Shown piece by piece: positions 21,590-35,541 of a stretch of 64,000 nucleotides of DNA. This DNA comes from Xestospongia muta (Eukaryota > Porifera > Demospongiae > Haplosclerida > Petrosiidae). The first letter of the stretch is position 1; each line of letters begins with the position of its first letter. The notes under the pieces are model-generated. The model had not been told where the DNA came from. It worked only from the letters and a program-made list of their open reading frames with translations, and searched no databases. The stretch lies in contig OY848918.1 in NCBI GenBank assembly GCA_963693285.1, positions 13,700,263 to 13,764,262 of the forward strand, read 5' to 3'. The translations under genes were made by a program, and so were the position numbers.

Positions 21590-22850
21590 TTATAATTTTA
21601 TAGTTATTGGGAGAGCAAACAAAATAGGAAGCACTTATAGGTCATACGTATGCTGCATATAGTCAATTTTTAGAATTTAGGGGACAAAGATCAGTTTAAT
21701 ACATAACATGGTATGTACTTTGTGCTAGACTTATAGGTATTGTCAACAGAATAAGAAAGGAAGAATGTTGTGCCATCCCTACATAAGCGGTGGCTATCAA
21801 CTGCCTGATAGGCTAACAATTATAACATGGTCATCAAGTAAACATGCTCACATCTGGTCCCATTCTGTGATTTACCATACTCAAAACATTAATAAAGAAT
21901 TTCATTCTTTTAAATATCGTTTACAAGTTGATTTGATGTATGGTCCATTTGAATAATCTCTGCTTGGTCCATTACTTATAGCTATATACATCAGTATAGA
22001 TTTCCTTGTGTTATTGGTAATAGGTAGTTAATCATTAATAAAGAATGGATCAGTACTACTTGCACATATTATAGTACTAAATACTCCACCAAGAGTGCTG
22101 GAGGGAATAAAGAGTAAAGATTAAACAATCTTGTGGTACATTAGTTAAACTACATATACAACTAGTGTAGGCTTACTCATGTTTATTGGGAAGAGGTGAT
22201 TAATGGGTCGAAAATAAAGAATATAATCAATACTACTTGCAAACATTATAATACTAAATACTCTATAAAGAGTACAGGAAATAGACATTACAGGTTAAAC
22301 CATCTGGTGGCTCATTAGTTAAGCTATATATACATTAGTATAGGTTTTCTCATATTTAATAGGAATGTTTACTTTTGTGTACATCATAATTAAGGAATGT
22401 AATCAGAAGTACTTGCACACATTGATATATTGAACACTCGCTCTAGATATTTATATAAGACTTGATACATATAGCCACTTATAAGAAGATGCCATTTTAA
22501 TGACATTTATTTTGTTGATGAAGTGGAGATGAACAAGCTATTTTTCAATCTTATTCTATAGGTATATGACTATAAGACACAGTGAAAGTACTTTCACATA
22601 TAAAAGTATTTGGTCTAAAAGTGTTCCTTCTTACAAATAACATTTTGTTAGGGGTATAGCTATATTCCAGGTTGGCAATCAGTAGGAACACACACTACTA
22701 AATATATCTTAATCATTGATACAAATATAAATAAAATCCAATCAAGTGAAAAATGTTTCCTGAAAATTTAAAAAGTGTGATATCTAAAGAATTTTGAAAA
22801 AAACTTTTATAGAGATAGTATTGTAACAATTCTATTAAATCCTGTAAAAT
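21590..22850. repeat. Satellite-bearing element B (unexpanded copy)
   Basis: Same shoulders as 14890-18970 but diverged. The centre (22017-22375) contains about two 174-bp-type monomers (GTTAATCATTAATAAAG, then GATTAATGGGTCGAAAATAA). The ORF at 21765-21956 lies in the left shoulder and has no counterpart frame in the other copy. Confidence 0.7.
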
Positions 22851-23109
22851 CTTATTTTTTTAAATTTTTTACTAATCAGGGTTATTTTTAATCATTTCTT
22901 GTGATTTGTTTTGCTATTAGTGACCTTTTAGTGAATATATCTTATAATCTCATTATCATAAGAGTTGCTCATAATAATTGATATATGTAATAAATTTTTG
23001 ACAGTGTGGTTTAACTGTCATTGTTAAAAGATTATGTATTAGTACATATTTCGAAATATGGTTGTGATATAAGGATGGTTTAGTACCAATCTCATAAACA
23101 AGGTAGTAG

Positions 23110-24452
23110 CAATAGCAATAGGATCATTCCTGAATATTATACTCATGCAAAGAAATCAAATTATATATAGTATGATTTGTAGGTTGTTACTACCAACTTT
23201 GAAATAATCAAATGGTATATAAAACAGTTCAGATGACATGATCAGTAGGGATAACCAGTGAAGATATAAAAACTGAAGGATGAGCTAATTGAATGATGAT
23301 TAATTATTGTTAACGATTACATAAATATTAAAGTAATGACAACGAATAATAGTGATTAAGATTGGGTTGCTACAGATTACATTGACTTAAGACCTTACTA
23401 AAAAACATTGTGATTGCATGGAATGTGAAGTAAGGTATTTGTTATCTAATTGATATTGACAATACGACTAGTAAATTAGCTAATATATGGAATTAAAAGG
23501 ACATAAAAGATTAACAATACTACAATAATATATACTACAAGAAGATAATAGCTATGGTTTTAAGGTATAACATTTGTAAGGTGTGTCAATTATTTGTATG
23601 GATTTTTTTACTTCAACTCTCTCTTAATTGCAATGAAGCTAATTTTCATGCAAAATTTTCATGCAAAATACCAGCTCCAGCATGCACAATACATAATGAA
23701 TGTCCAATGGCATTATCTTATAAGCTAAAAAATTGTTTACATTACTTAGATCCTAATCAGTTATAGCTATTTCTGATCTAAATAGTAATGTTATTAGAAG
23801 ACAACTACAAGACAGAATTTGTCATGTGCTATTCTGTGTAAAGATAAAGTTGCTACCTGTTTGAGTTCCTTATTTATGGACTCATCCTAATAAAATCATT
23901 GTTATATATATACATGCACTTTAAAGCAAGGTTTTATTTTGATGTAAATGTGATTGACATAAAGGCATGTAGTTTAAGGTAAGGCTTCACTAGAAAAGAC
24001 CAACAACTAAAGTAAATTGATCAAACATAAACACCAACCAGTCCAGGTTTATATATATACATACTTACTTTGAACAATACATATAGTATGTCCATATTTG
24101 TTAAGTTCCTCCTCCCTCATTCCATACTATCATATCAGCCACCCATAATAATTATATGAATACTATTTCAACAATGTGTATAGCTGTGCACATAGCTTAC
24201 TATACAAATAGCTAAGCTAGCACTCTATGTTCAAATTAATGAGCTTACTTACAAAGAAATTGTTAGTAGCATTATTAAGTCACTGCAATAGAAATTTAAG
24301 AAGTATGACGAGTCTTGTTCAACAGAAGTATGTCGTATTATCTAGATAAATAAAATATTAAATCTCAGAAGTATGTTATTACATAATTATTATTCATTAG
24401 CATTATCTATCGACTATCGTACGAGTTTTGATGATTAAGCTTAGCTAAGAAG
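23110..24452. other. Upstream region of IP3-receptor-like gene A
   Basis: No supported gene. A plus ORF at 23554-23766 is frameshifted in the duplicate (about 45340), so it is probably not coding. Sequence close to the start codon (24240-24420) is well matched at 45960-46130. This could contain promoter elements, but the match may only reflect the recent duplication. Confidence 0.4.
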
Positions 24453-27400
24453 ATGGCTGCTTCTCCCATCTACGAGGGAGACACTATACTCCTTTCGTTT
24501 CCTGAAGTCAATGGATATATCTTTTCATTGCCACCATGGTAAGTTAGTCATACCGCTTTTTGTGTTTGTTATTGTCTATTGCAATACGTTTGTAGACCAC
24601 TGGTGGTTAGCTAGCTTATATAAGTGCATATGTGGGAGGATAGTCGATTAGTAAACACTAAGTTTGACTGTCCCGTAGTCTAAAAACAAACACAATCATC
24701 ATGTGGTCGGTAAATTTTATTCTTTTGTCCATGCCTTTTAAGAAAAGCTAGTAAGGGTGATCCTAAACTTATTGTGTTAGATTTTATGACCTAACAAAGC
24801 CTGTGTTGTATTAATAGTCATTACTGTTTAATTTCTACAGCTCAACATATAGCAAAGTGACAATATATCAGAGTGACACTACTGACCAACTCGTTTTTCC
24901 CAATATCCACTGTAAGTATATACTAATTGATTATTTTCATTGTACTTTTCAAGACAAAAAGTGATCCACAAATTATCCACACAACACTCCACCCACATTT
25001 TTGTCCAAACATGAACTAGAGGATACAATTTTTATGCCACATTAACCAACTATTTAATTGTAGTTAGGACACCTGTATAGTTAAAACTTCTTAACAAAAT
25101 GCTTCTCATGTTCTGCTTCAGTATAAAATGCTGAGTAATATAATATTATTCAGCATTTTATATAACATGTAATAATATTATATAACATGTAATAACATTA
25201 TATATATACAATACTATATATAGTAATGTCATAGCATATTATATTATAACATATTGGATATTCCCTTTCACTATTATCTTATCACTAAAAGGGTGGGTTA
25301 TACTTTATCATATCTGTTCACACATCTTTATTATTATTATATAGCTGACTTAATAAAGTTTGACCTTTAAGTTGAAATATGTTAATTTTTGATACAGAAA
25401 CATTTCATTTTCTTATTTTTTAAAATTTCAGTTCTGTCATTTCAAGTTCTACCAGAATATGCTGATATTGAGTATGTTATTTATTATTGTTACATAATTC
25501 ATGTACTTTGTTAACTAACTAACTAACAAATAATTATTGTTATATATATTGTCTTTTTAGTCTTGAAAACATGTCACCACTCACTGTCACCAAAGTAAGT
25601 ATAGTGTTACACACATATATATAATATTCATTATATATTTATGAATCATAAAATTGATATGTTTTAATTTATTAGTAAGTGAAACAAGTTAATTTTGGCA
25701 AATCACTGCATATATGACTTGGTTAACAATTGTCACTTTTAAGATTTTAGATAATTTTGAATTTTAATTACTGATAATTATTTTCAATTAAAAATTTAGG
25801 AAGAAGACAGACCATACATTCATTGCAAATTGGTTTATGGCCAAAAGATAAAGGTATGTACGATTTTGTTGTTACTTTTGATTTACGCACACATTCTCTC
25901 TCTCCTCCTCCTTCCCTCCCCCCTCTCTCTCTCTCCTATTCTCTACCCTCCCCCTCTCTCTCTCTCCCTCCCTCCCTCTTTCTCTCCCTCCCTCTCTGTC
26001 TGTCTGTCTGTCTATCACTTCTTTCATACATATAGCTACTCCATGTAGCCTCTAAGAAATATCTTTGTCTTCCTTCAATATTGGGCAGTAGCACAGAGAG
26101 TAATCCTGTAAGACATAGACATAGTGTTGTACACAATATAATATTAAGAATTAATTAAGAATTAAATGCCCAACGTAATATGACTCTATTAGGTGTCAGT
26201 TCTGATTGTTTTGTCTACACAATAACAAGACACACCACATACTTAGTAGTATTGCTAATAGTTGTAATATTGATTATTATGCATACATAGTTATTACATT
26301 CATATATATATGTATTTATGTGTAATTATATGTATTAAATTTCTTAATTTGTAGGCCACTCTTGAAGAAAAATTCAATGATTCTTGTTTGTTTAGAATTT
26401 TGCCATTTCGAAAGAATAGAGGAGATACTGTTAGTTATTGTCTAAAAATATAATGTTTTTCATTTTTGTCTAATTCTTTATAATACAAGTTTCTATTATT
26501 GTATTTTTATGAGTATTGCAACCTTGTGACCTTTTTATTGAATGTCAACTGATTATAATAATATTCATAGCCATTATTCATATTTAGGTTTGTTCTGGTG
26601 AGGACATAATGCTGGAATCAGTAGAACAAAAGGGTTACCATATATTGTGTGTTCATAATACATTAACTCAAAGGTACAATTATATAAAGAGTGTAAATGG
26701 CATCAATGTAGAGTTGTGTTTGTATAGTTATGAGTTAAAAATGGCAGTTACTGAGTCTCGCTTGATCATTCACTTGCAAACTAGTACTGAAACTACCAAA
26801 TTTCCCAAAACAATCAGGGTAAGTGGTTATATTATGATATTTATATTGCATCTCTCACTCTCCCCCCCCCTCTCTCTCCCCTCTCTCCCTCCACCTCTCT
26901 CCCTCCAAGGGAGGAAGTTTGGTTATGTTTCATAGCTTGGAATTAGGAGCTTTTCTTGCTGGATGTGGTTCTACAGTGACTGATGTTTTATCTGGCATTA
27001 TAGATCATACTTTTCCTACTAAAGGTAACAGAACAACAATACATTCTATAAATGTGTTACGTAAGAATCATAGCAAGTATATTATTGGAGTGAGTTTGTA
27101 GGAAATGCATTTATGTGTTCTCTTATAATAGAATTTGCAATGCACACTAAAACGTAATTAAAACTATGATATAACAACACTCTTATTGGCTTGTATATTA
27201 TCTGCTTAACTCTAAAATAATAACTCTTAACTTAACTTAACTCTAAAATTACCACTTATAAATATATATACATACATTATCTGAATCAAATCTCTATTAG
27301 TTTGGATATATAGTATATAGTATCAGATAAACTAAGTCTACTGGGACATTTCTGTAACTGTTATGTGTAAACTTTATTGAATGTTGGCTTCCTTGAGATG

Positions 27401-30400
27401 ATAGTATTATTAACAAAGGGATTGTTAATTAAATTTTTGTTTATCATTTGTTCAGTCTCTTGACTAAAATTTTAATAAATACTCTGGTAGATTGTATTTA
27501 GATTTTTAAATTTTTTTAGTGGGAGCCAGAAAGAAATGTGGTCTACATGGTATTGAACGACCTCCTCCTGTTTGTGGAGATAGTTGGTGGCAATTGGAGA
27601 AGGCTACTAGTTCATATGATGGTAAGCAGGTTATCTGTATATGGGTGTATCCTTGCTAATTAATAGGTGTAAATTCATGTGCTTATGTCTTAATTAACTA
27701 CTATATTTCCTCAAGTAAACGCCACCCTCAAATAGTAGCCTTCCCTTTACAAAATACTGGTAAACTATGTGGATGATCATTGCATAGCAAGTAGCTAATT
27801 GAGAAGGTGTGGCTATCAGTTACACAATATTTATTGTAGTGATAGTTTTAATATAACAACTTATTTAGTTGTTTTTATTGACTAGCCATAATTTATGAAA
27901 TTAATTCGTCTTTGTATTACAGGTAGTCCATTTTGTTTTGAGGAAACATGTCATATTAAACATATTCCTACGCACAAATATTTGGCAATTGTTAAAAGGA
28001 GATTTCAATTTGAAGAGAGAATGCAAGAGAAGGTGCTAGATGTTTCATTGAGTGTAAGAGGTTTTAAGTGATTATATAAGCAAATATGAATATATTTGTG
28101 AAAACAATAAATGATGGTTCATATACATTAACCCAAAACTACTAGTAATATTGTGGTGATAGTTAACTTCTGTTTGTGTTTACATTACATGCCAGATGCA
28201 ACTTAGTTGAACTCTAGTGCCATATGTGTAATGACACGAGTTGAACACATGCATCATGTAATTATGTTTATTTATTTTCCCACGCATGACTAGAAAGGCA
28301 GGCCTCAACTTGCCTTGTTTATTGTTTAATGTTTCCCATAGTTGGTCTACAAAAGGTGCTGTAATTTATAATCAATCTTTAAAAGTTTTAGACAGTTAAG
28401 AGGAGCATTAGAAGAGGTTGTTGTAAATCCTAGTGTAGAAACTTTGAACCCACCATCATTACAAGCTCACATTCAACTCTCAGTTAGTAGACGTGTATTT
28501 GTGGCTCTATACTTGTATGTGATATTGCTTGTGATTATGCTTTCACATGTGAGCAGTGAAAATCAGAGCAACATGTTTTCTGTAGAGTTAGTCGATGCGA
28601 ATATGAGACGATCTTTCTGTTGGCCAGAGCCAAAGACTGTTGTTTGTTGTGGAGTGTTTCTATTCATCTGACAAGTTTCACATATTTTTTCTTTCCATGA
28701 GTGGCCACCAAAAATAGCTTCTTGCCAAAGTTTTCATTCTAGGACCACCTGGATGAATCTCATGCAGATCATTAAAAAGGATATCTCTGCTACCTTGTGG
28801 AGGAATAACACCATGATCCCCATAAAAGGCAAACACTCTGTACAGACATCTCAGTCTTAAAATGTACAGGATCATCCAATTGAATATGATCTGGCCAACC
28901 ATGCTGTACATAATTGCTTAGCAATGGATTTCGTAGAAGTAGTCTGCTCAATGCTTCTACTGTAGCTCCATTCCATTCAGGTTTATATACAGCATTGGGT
29001 CCTAGCACAAACCATAAGAGAAATAGATTTACTGCAAAAACAATTTCTAGAGCTTCCTTTCAAGTTGGGAATATTTTTTTCAGCTGAAGTAGATCTGGAT
29101 TCAAAAATTATTAATTTTGTGCGATAAAATGTGCCTAGTCTACAAGATTAAGCATCACCTGCTTAAAACACTCTTTTTGTTGATCAAAATGTACCAGTAA
29201 ACCTAAAGAATTCGTAAGGTTCTTAGCTTTGTTAAAAAGCCTCTTTCTGTAAAGGACCCCACAACCATTTGGACTTTTGCAAAAGAAGGGGCCAGGTAGT
29301 AGCCACTATAGCTCTCACTTTGCGTCAGTAGAATGAAGGCCTCTTTATTCAATAGATGACCTAGATATTCAACTTGAAAAGACAGAAAGATGCAGTCTCA
29401 TTTGAGATGGATGCTTCCAATAGATGACCTAGATATTCAACTTGAGGAGGCAAACATGCAGTCTTGTTTAAGATGGATGCCTGTTTGTTCTGGTTGAGAT
29501 GGATGCTTGAGACAACTTCCTCCAAGTTCCTTAAATGATCAGTTTTGGACACACCTGAAATTAAAATATCATCTATGGAAACACAGGCATGGTTCAAAGA
29601 ATAATGGAAGGGAAATTGAGGGGGCTGTAAAAGGAAGACAATTATATCGGAAAAGCTACCAATAGTTGTTGATAGATTTGATTTTTCCTTTAAACACAAC
29701 TGTTGGTAGACATGAGACAGATCCAACTTGGTGAATGCTTTTTCTCCAGACAACAATGCAATAATTTGTGGAAGCGGATGAACAATCATTTTTTTTGTGA
29801 GTTTGTAGTCTCCAAATATGTGGATTGATCCATCACTCTTCTGGTGCAACCCAATTGACTGGTTAAAGGATACCAAAGCAAAGAACAACAAAATGTTCCA
29901 GTGGCTGCACCCAACTTAAGTTGATGACATTTTTCATTATTGAAATTTCACAAGATCACTGTCAACCTTAGTGGTCAGAGTATATAACATTGAGTACTTG
30001 AAGTCAGTTGAACTCAACTTGAACAATGGATCTGTATAGCTTTGAAGATAGCTTTTTATTGATCATTTACTACTACCCTTAATATAATGGTATCGTAAAT
30101 ACATGTACATGTACAAGGCTATAGTCACAATGTAGCCTACTGCCCTCCACGTCACAATTATAGAGAGCCTGGAGACAAAGCTAAGCATATTACTACAAGT
30201 TATTTCTATGTACATTAATTACATTGTATCTTGTTGTTACATTCTATCATTACTATAGCTTACATTAGCTGATATGGGAAATCTGAATCTTGACTATAAC
30301 TTTGTAATGGTATCAGAGAAAGGAGTAAGTGTGTAGCACACAATGTTCTTTATTATCAATTTATAATGTAGACTAATGAAGATGAAGTGATGTCAGGAAA

Positions 30401-33400
30401 TTGTATTAAACTTGCATATGTTGAATCTAAGGAACATAAGATTTACAAGTACTTGACCTTGGATGGTAAGCATCCTTACTACTTCTGATATACTGTATAA
30501 TATATGTCATAATTCTTAATACCAGTACATGTACAATGTATGGTTGTTGCGATCATATATGTTACAATTTTTATGATTACATCTGAACTATATCCAATTA
30601 CTATAATTTTATATGTGGACATACATGTCTATATACAGTAATTATATAATTCCATAGTATTTGATATTACTATATAATAATAACATTGGCAAAACTACTA
30701 CTGTATGTGATAACTTTGTTTGTATTTTGTTTTATTGTTAAATCTTTATTATTCTGTCTCTCTTTTCTGAATGGAATATAATATAGTCATTATGCTTTTT
30801 TGTAGATAAATCTTTCACATGGAATACAAAGTCTGCTAAGAAGAGAAAGATTGGTAGCAAGTGGTATGATGTAAGAGCTATTAAAGTATACTTATTAATA
30901 CTGAGTTTGTCACTTGTATCTCTTCATTCATTAAATTTACTATTAATTGTGTGTATTGAATTTAGTGATTTAGTGACTATCATTATAATCTCATCAGGTA
31001 TAATAATATTGTGTCTACTTAGCCTACTTATATAGTCATGTTGGGACTTTTTATGGGATGTACTTTTAATACTTTAGTACAAGTTAATGACTTTTTGTAG
31101 TTAGATGGTATAGTACTTTCTTAGTAAACATGTTGTTGTTGGCGTGATTCACGAGTGTGTGGAACATTAAGGGTGTGGCTAATGCATTAGAGGAATGTTA
31201 TAGGCTGTTGTTTCTTAGGTTCATGCCACGAGGAAAGCAAGTATCTAAGGTTATGATCCACTTGCCTTCTTTGATTTTACAATGGATGTCATCGTTGGCT
31301 TTGAGAACATCTATGACCATCACTCTCATGTGTTCCAAGGAGTGTCTTAGGTGGTTGAAATGTTCAGCTACTGGTTTCTCTGTTTTTTTTGTTGGTAATA
31401 TATGATTTGTATCCATTCATTTGGCAGCTCAGTAGTTGTTCTGTTTCACTTACCATATTGTAGGTGACATGTTGATGGCTGATAAAGAAATTCTGATATG
31501 TCTTTGATTATAGGATTGAATCTTAGTGACTAATGGACGAAGGTAGAAATCCACAAAAGCTGAGATGTTTTCTATTGGTGAGCCATTGGATGACTCTATG
31601 GGTCATCCTGGATTACCTGGTTTATGGATTTGGTTGTTTTGTAGAAAGGAAGTCTATGGTGTGTCTGTCAACGGAACCTTTTCTGAATATTTCCCTCACA
31701 GCTTGGCTGTTTTGGCAATGATGGTTAATGGTTGGATCATTGCATAGTTTTCGGTAGAAGTTGGTGTCACTGAGTTGCCTGTTGGCTTCAGTAATATAGT
31801 CATCTTTGCTTAAGATGACTACAGCTGATCCTTTGTCTGCTCTTTTTGTAATGATGTCAACTCAGTTGAGGAGGTCCTTCAGTGTTGTTCTATCTTGTGG
31901 GAATAATTTTTAACTTCTGGATTTTTTCTTTATAGCGATATTTCTTCTTTTCCTTTTTTGGAAGCTAGTGATGTATGTTCTTAAGGATGTGTCTTTCTCT
32001 GCCTTTTGGAGGCATCCACCTACTAGGTGGTCTAAATAGTTGTGATCCAGGAAATATTCTTTTAGTCATTTTTGATCATGCCCATTTTAATGTAATATTA
32101 GTCATTAAAAATTAGAGATTATGATGATAGTTATCAAAAATTATAACTTTGCCAAATTATTATATAATTATAAGTAATAGAAGACTCAAGATATTTTGTA
32201 ATTATTTGCCATACCATTATACCTAGAGGATAGGTAGGGTTTATAAGTAAAGCTATCTTCTACATAAGTTATTGTTGTATAATGATGTCTTTTTATAGCT
32301 AATTCTCACTGGAGACAATGATTTAAACTTATTTTGTATCAATGAAGTAAGTACATTTATATAATTTTTGTTTAGTGTTAATTATAAATTGCAAATCAAT
32401 TGAATAATATATACATGTACAATATATATGTGCATGTACATGTATACATGTGGATATTCTTATTTTAGGTCAATGCTGCCCTTGTTCATGATATTTATTA
32501 TTTGGAGGGTGTTAAAGATGTATTAATTCACTATTTACAAAGGGTCAGTTAATAACTATTAACATATAATAATTATTAATATTATATTTTAACATTGCAG
32601 TCAAAACAGCCTTTTGATGAAGGTGTTGACCAAAAAGTAAGTAACACAACTGGTTTAGTTCACTTGACAAGTTAAGATATACTTTTTGCTATTCTATTCC
32701 TCACTGTTGTTCTATTAGTATAGTATATATTTTGTTATTGACTGAGACAGCATACATTATAAATGTTTATGTAAAATTAACCCTTTAGTATTTTTAAGAG
32801 AAATAATTGTATTTTGTTTTGTGTATTATTTTGCTACCTACATTCACAGTCATAGATAATTACAATTATATTTTTAACCCCTTTGTGAATTTGATCATAT
32901 TTGATCATCTTACACACATGTAACATACTTCACCATGGCACAGCTTTCTTAGATGTACATTTACATGCAGTAATGGCTATCTAATTGTATTTATAGTTAG
33001 TTGCTAGATAGTTCTATTAATATTATATTTAATTTATAGATTGGTGATACTGGGAGTCAGGTTGAGTTATTAGATGTTCTGGATTTTCTATTGAGTTGGA
33101 TGAAAGAAGGGTCTCCTCATAGTCAAAAGACTCGTAACAAAATGTTACGAAATAGTCATGTAAGTTGATATCTACTTAATAATTATAAGTACAAATAATG
33201 TAACAAATTTCATTTCATTTTAACATATCCTTATTTGCACATATATATATATATTATATATATTTTATACTTGCAGTCATTTATAGAATACATTTGAAAG
33301 AATTTTGGTACTCTAATGTCATATTATAATTTCAATACTTATTTTTATATACTGTACATGTACTTATGTACTGTATGTACTCAAGATATACATTGATCTC

Positions 33401-35505
33401 TATCTGATTTTAGATTGTTGATCTATTGGTGGGATGTCTAACTGTGGATGACCAGTAAGTTACTCCCTATTATAATAAACTGGAACAAGCCTGAACAAGT
33501 CCCTCATTACTTTAAATTTAATTTTGTTCTATTACATGTATTAACCTTTAACATGTGCCAGATAGCCAATTTAGAGTTTAAAGAATTTATAATTTGAGGG
33601 CTTTCATAATTGTAGAATTTTCTTTTACTTTTAACATCATTTATTAAATAAAGTAAGACTAAACCCTAACATTCTCAAGATATTATATTATTTGATAATG
33701 TTATGGCTTGTTGTTATAAAGGACTTGAATACTTCTAAGTTCTATAACAATTTTGGTGATTCTTAATAAATCAATTAAAAATATATATTCTCATATTTTT
33801 TTACAGGGAAGTGAATATTAAAGTATCTGAAGTGTTGGAAGCATTTGCTAAAGTGCCAAGTTCTCGATGTCATATGTACCTAGCTCAGGCTAATTTTTTA
33901 CACATTTTCTTTACTAAGGTAGCACATATTGCATATATATATATATAAATATATACTGGTTGATATTCTTATACATAGCTTGGTACTGGTATTGGAGTTG
34001 AAGAGGTACTGAGTACATTAGTTAAAGATGAAATGTAAGTATTAATATACACAATGTACTAGTGTGTTTTTGAGTATGTATGTTGCTACTTTAATTTAGA
34101 GGTGGTAGTTAGAAGTCAACATATATATGCAGTTTTTTAATGTTTAAAGGTTTTTTGCTTTGAAAAATCATTAAACACACCTTTTATAAGATTTGTTGAT
34201 TGGCTGTCTGGAAGCAAACAATAAAATATTACAGAATTACACCAGGCTACTTTTGAGTTATGTCTTCTCTGACAAGTTTGTTTTTTCTTGTATGTCTGTA
34301 GCTATTTTTGCTGAACTGTCTTCTTTAGTTTCAAGGCTTTAACAATACAGAAATTTTATAACACTGGGTTATTGTGATTGTGCACTGATAAGAACTTTAA
34401 TCTATACTCAATCACACTTTATTTGAGTCAGTCATTGTTAAAGTGATCCAAAGCAGTCATTTTAAGTCACCATTTAATGGAGGAATTATCATACATATGT
34501 TTACCACAGGTGAAATGTAGCAACTTAGAAATGGTAATTGAGTCATTTTATATCAATTACATAATCAACTTTCCTGTTCAATTAAGTTATAGTAGTAATG
34601 TCCATTTTTCTATTATTCACCAAACAAAAAATTTATTTATTCACCAAATGTTTCAACAGTTAGTTCAACTGTCATCATCAGTGGCTATATAATAAATATA
34701 CAATGAAAAAACATTACTACTATAGACTTACCCAAACATCCAGGTCTCTTTCGTTAGTTTGTTAGTTTCCTTATGATTAATAAAAAGATCAACTATTCCT
34801 TGAACATATTAAATTAATTGTGCAATGTTAATTTACAAAACAATATTGCTATTCTTTAATTTACAGTGACATTGCTGAATTGGTACTAACCAAAATACAA
34901 GAAATGATGGATGTTATTCAAAAACAGTTGGTAAGTGCCCTATCATTAGTTGATATACATTACAATATAATGTAGTAATGTATGATAATATATACTGTAT
35001 TGTCAATATGACATTTGTATACCTTCATTAAGTATGTCCTTATCATTATTTAATATGATATACCAATTTACTAGCAATAGTGAGCCCCTACATCATCATA
35101 ATGTACATTAGCTAATATGTCGTAATTGATTTATCTTACCATTTGTCACTGGATTAGAAAAAAGTGTTTTCTTATAAGAAAATTTCAGACAGTACACAAC
35201 TAATTACAATATGGCCATCTTGAACTTAAGTCTGGTAGGAAGAATAATGTTAGTCTTTTTTGCATACCATCTTTTATTGACTTCTGTTCAAGACAGACAC
35301 AGTAGCTGTTCATATGTTATGGACAAGATCTAAGTTTCTGTCTGCTATATTGCACTTGCCAGGGTATCCTAGGATTGGGTGACGTCATGGAATATGTCTA
35401 TACTTTATGTCCACCTGTCTTATTTTAATATTATTATTAACCTTGTTTCAGATCCAGCCATGTTTATAAAACAATATTACTAATGTGTATATATATATGC
35501 ATACA

Positions 35506-35541
<36 letters not shown>

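Larger units (their letters stand above)
24453..28053 (+). other. Gene A exons 1-11 (suppressor and MIR trefoils)
   Basis: Exons: 24453-24538, 24841-24911, 25432-25471, 25561-25594, 25800-25853, 26036-26107, 26355-26429, 26588-26818, 26910-27024, 27520-27621, 27923-28053. Exon 6 (LLHVASKKYLCL) is easy to miss because its acceptor follows a pyrimidine microsatellite; it fills the strand that ends the trefoil core. The boundary between exons 8 and 9 falls at residue 221, close to the suppressor/core boundary of vertebrate receptors. The exon 9-10 junction encodes TKVGARKK, in the place of the TTGR loop that contacts IP3. Confidence 0.85.

Noticed and set aside
23554..23766. 70-aa plus-strand ORF with a hydrophobic start, possible small secreted Cys-containing protein
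   Set aside because: The duplicate at about 45340-45530 has a frameshift and loses the reading, and there is no recognisable family; probably chance.
25823..26136. Overlapping Ser/Pro/Leu-rich ORFs on both strands
   Set aside because: They are translations of the CT-rich microsatellite in an intron; only exons 5 and 6 of gene A are real here.
31157..31747. Plus-strand ORFs within intron 14 of gene A
   Set aside because: They are the reverse-strand shadow of the Penelope-like fragment.
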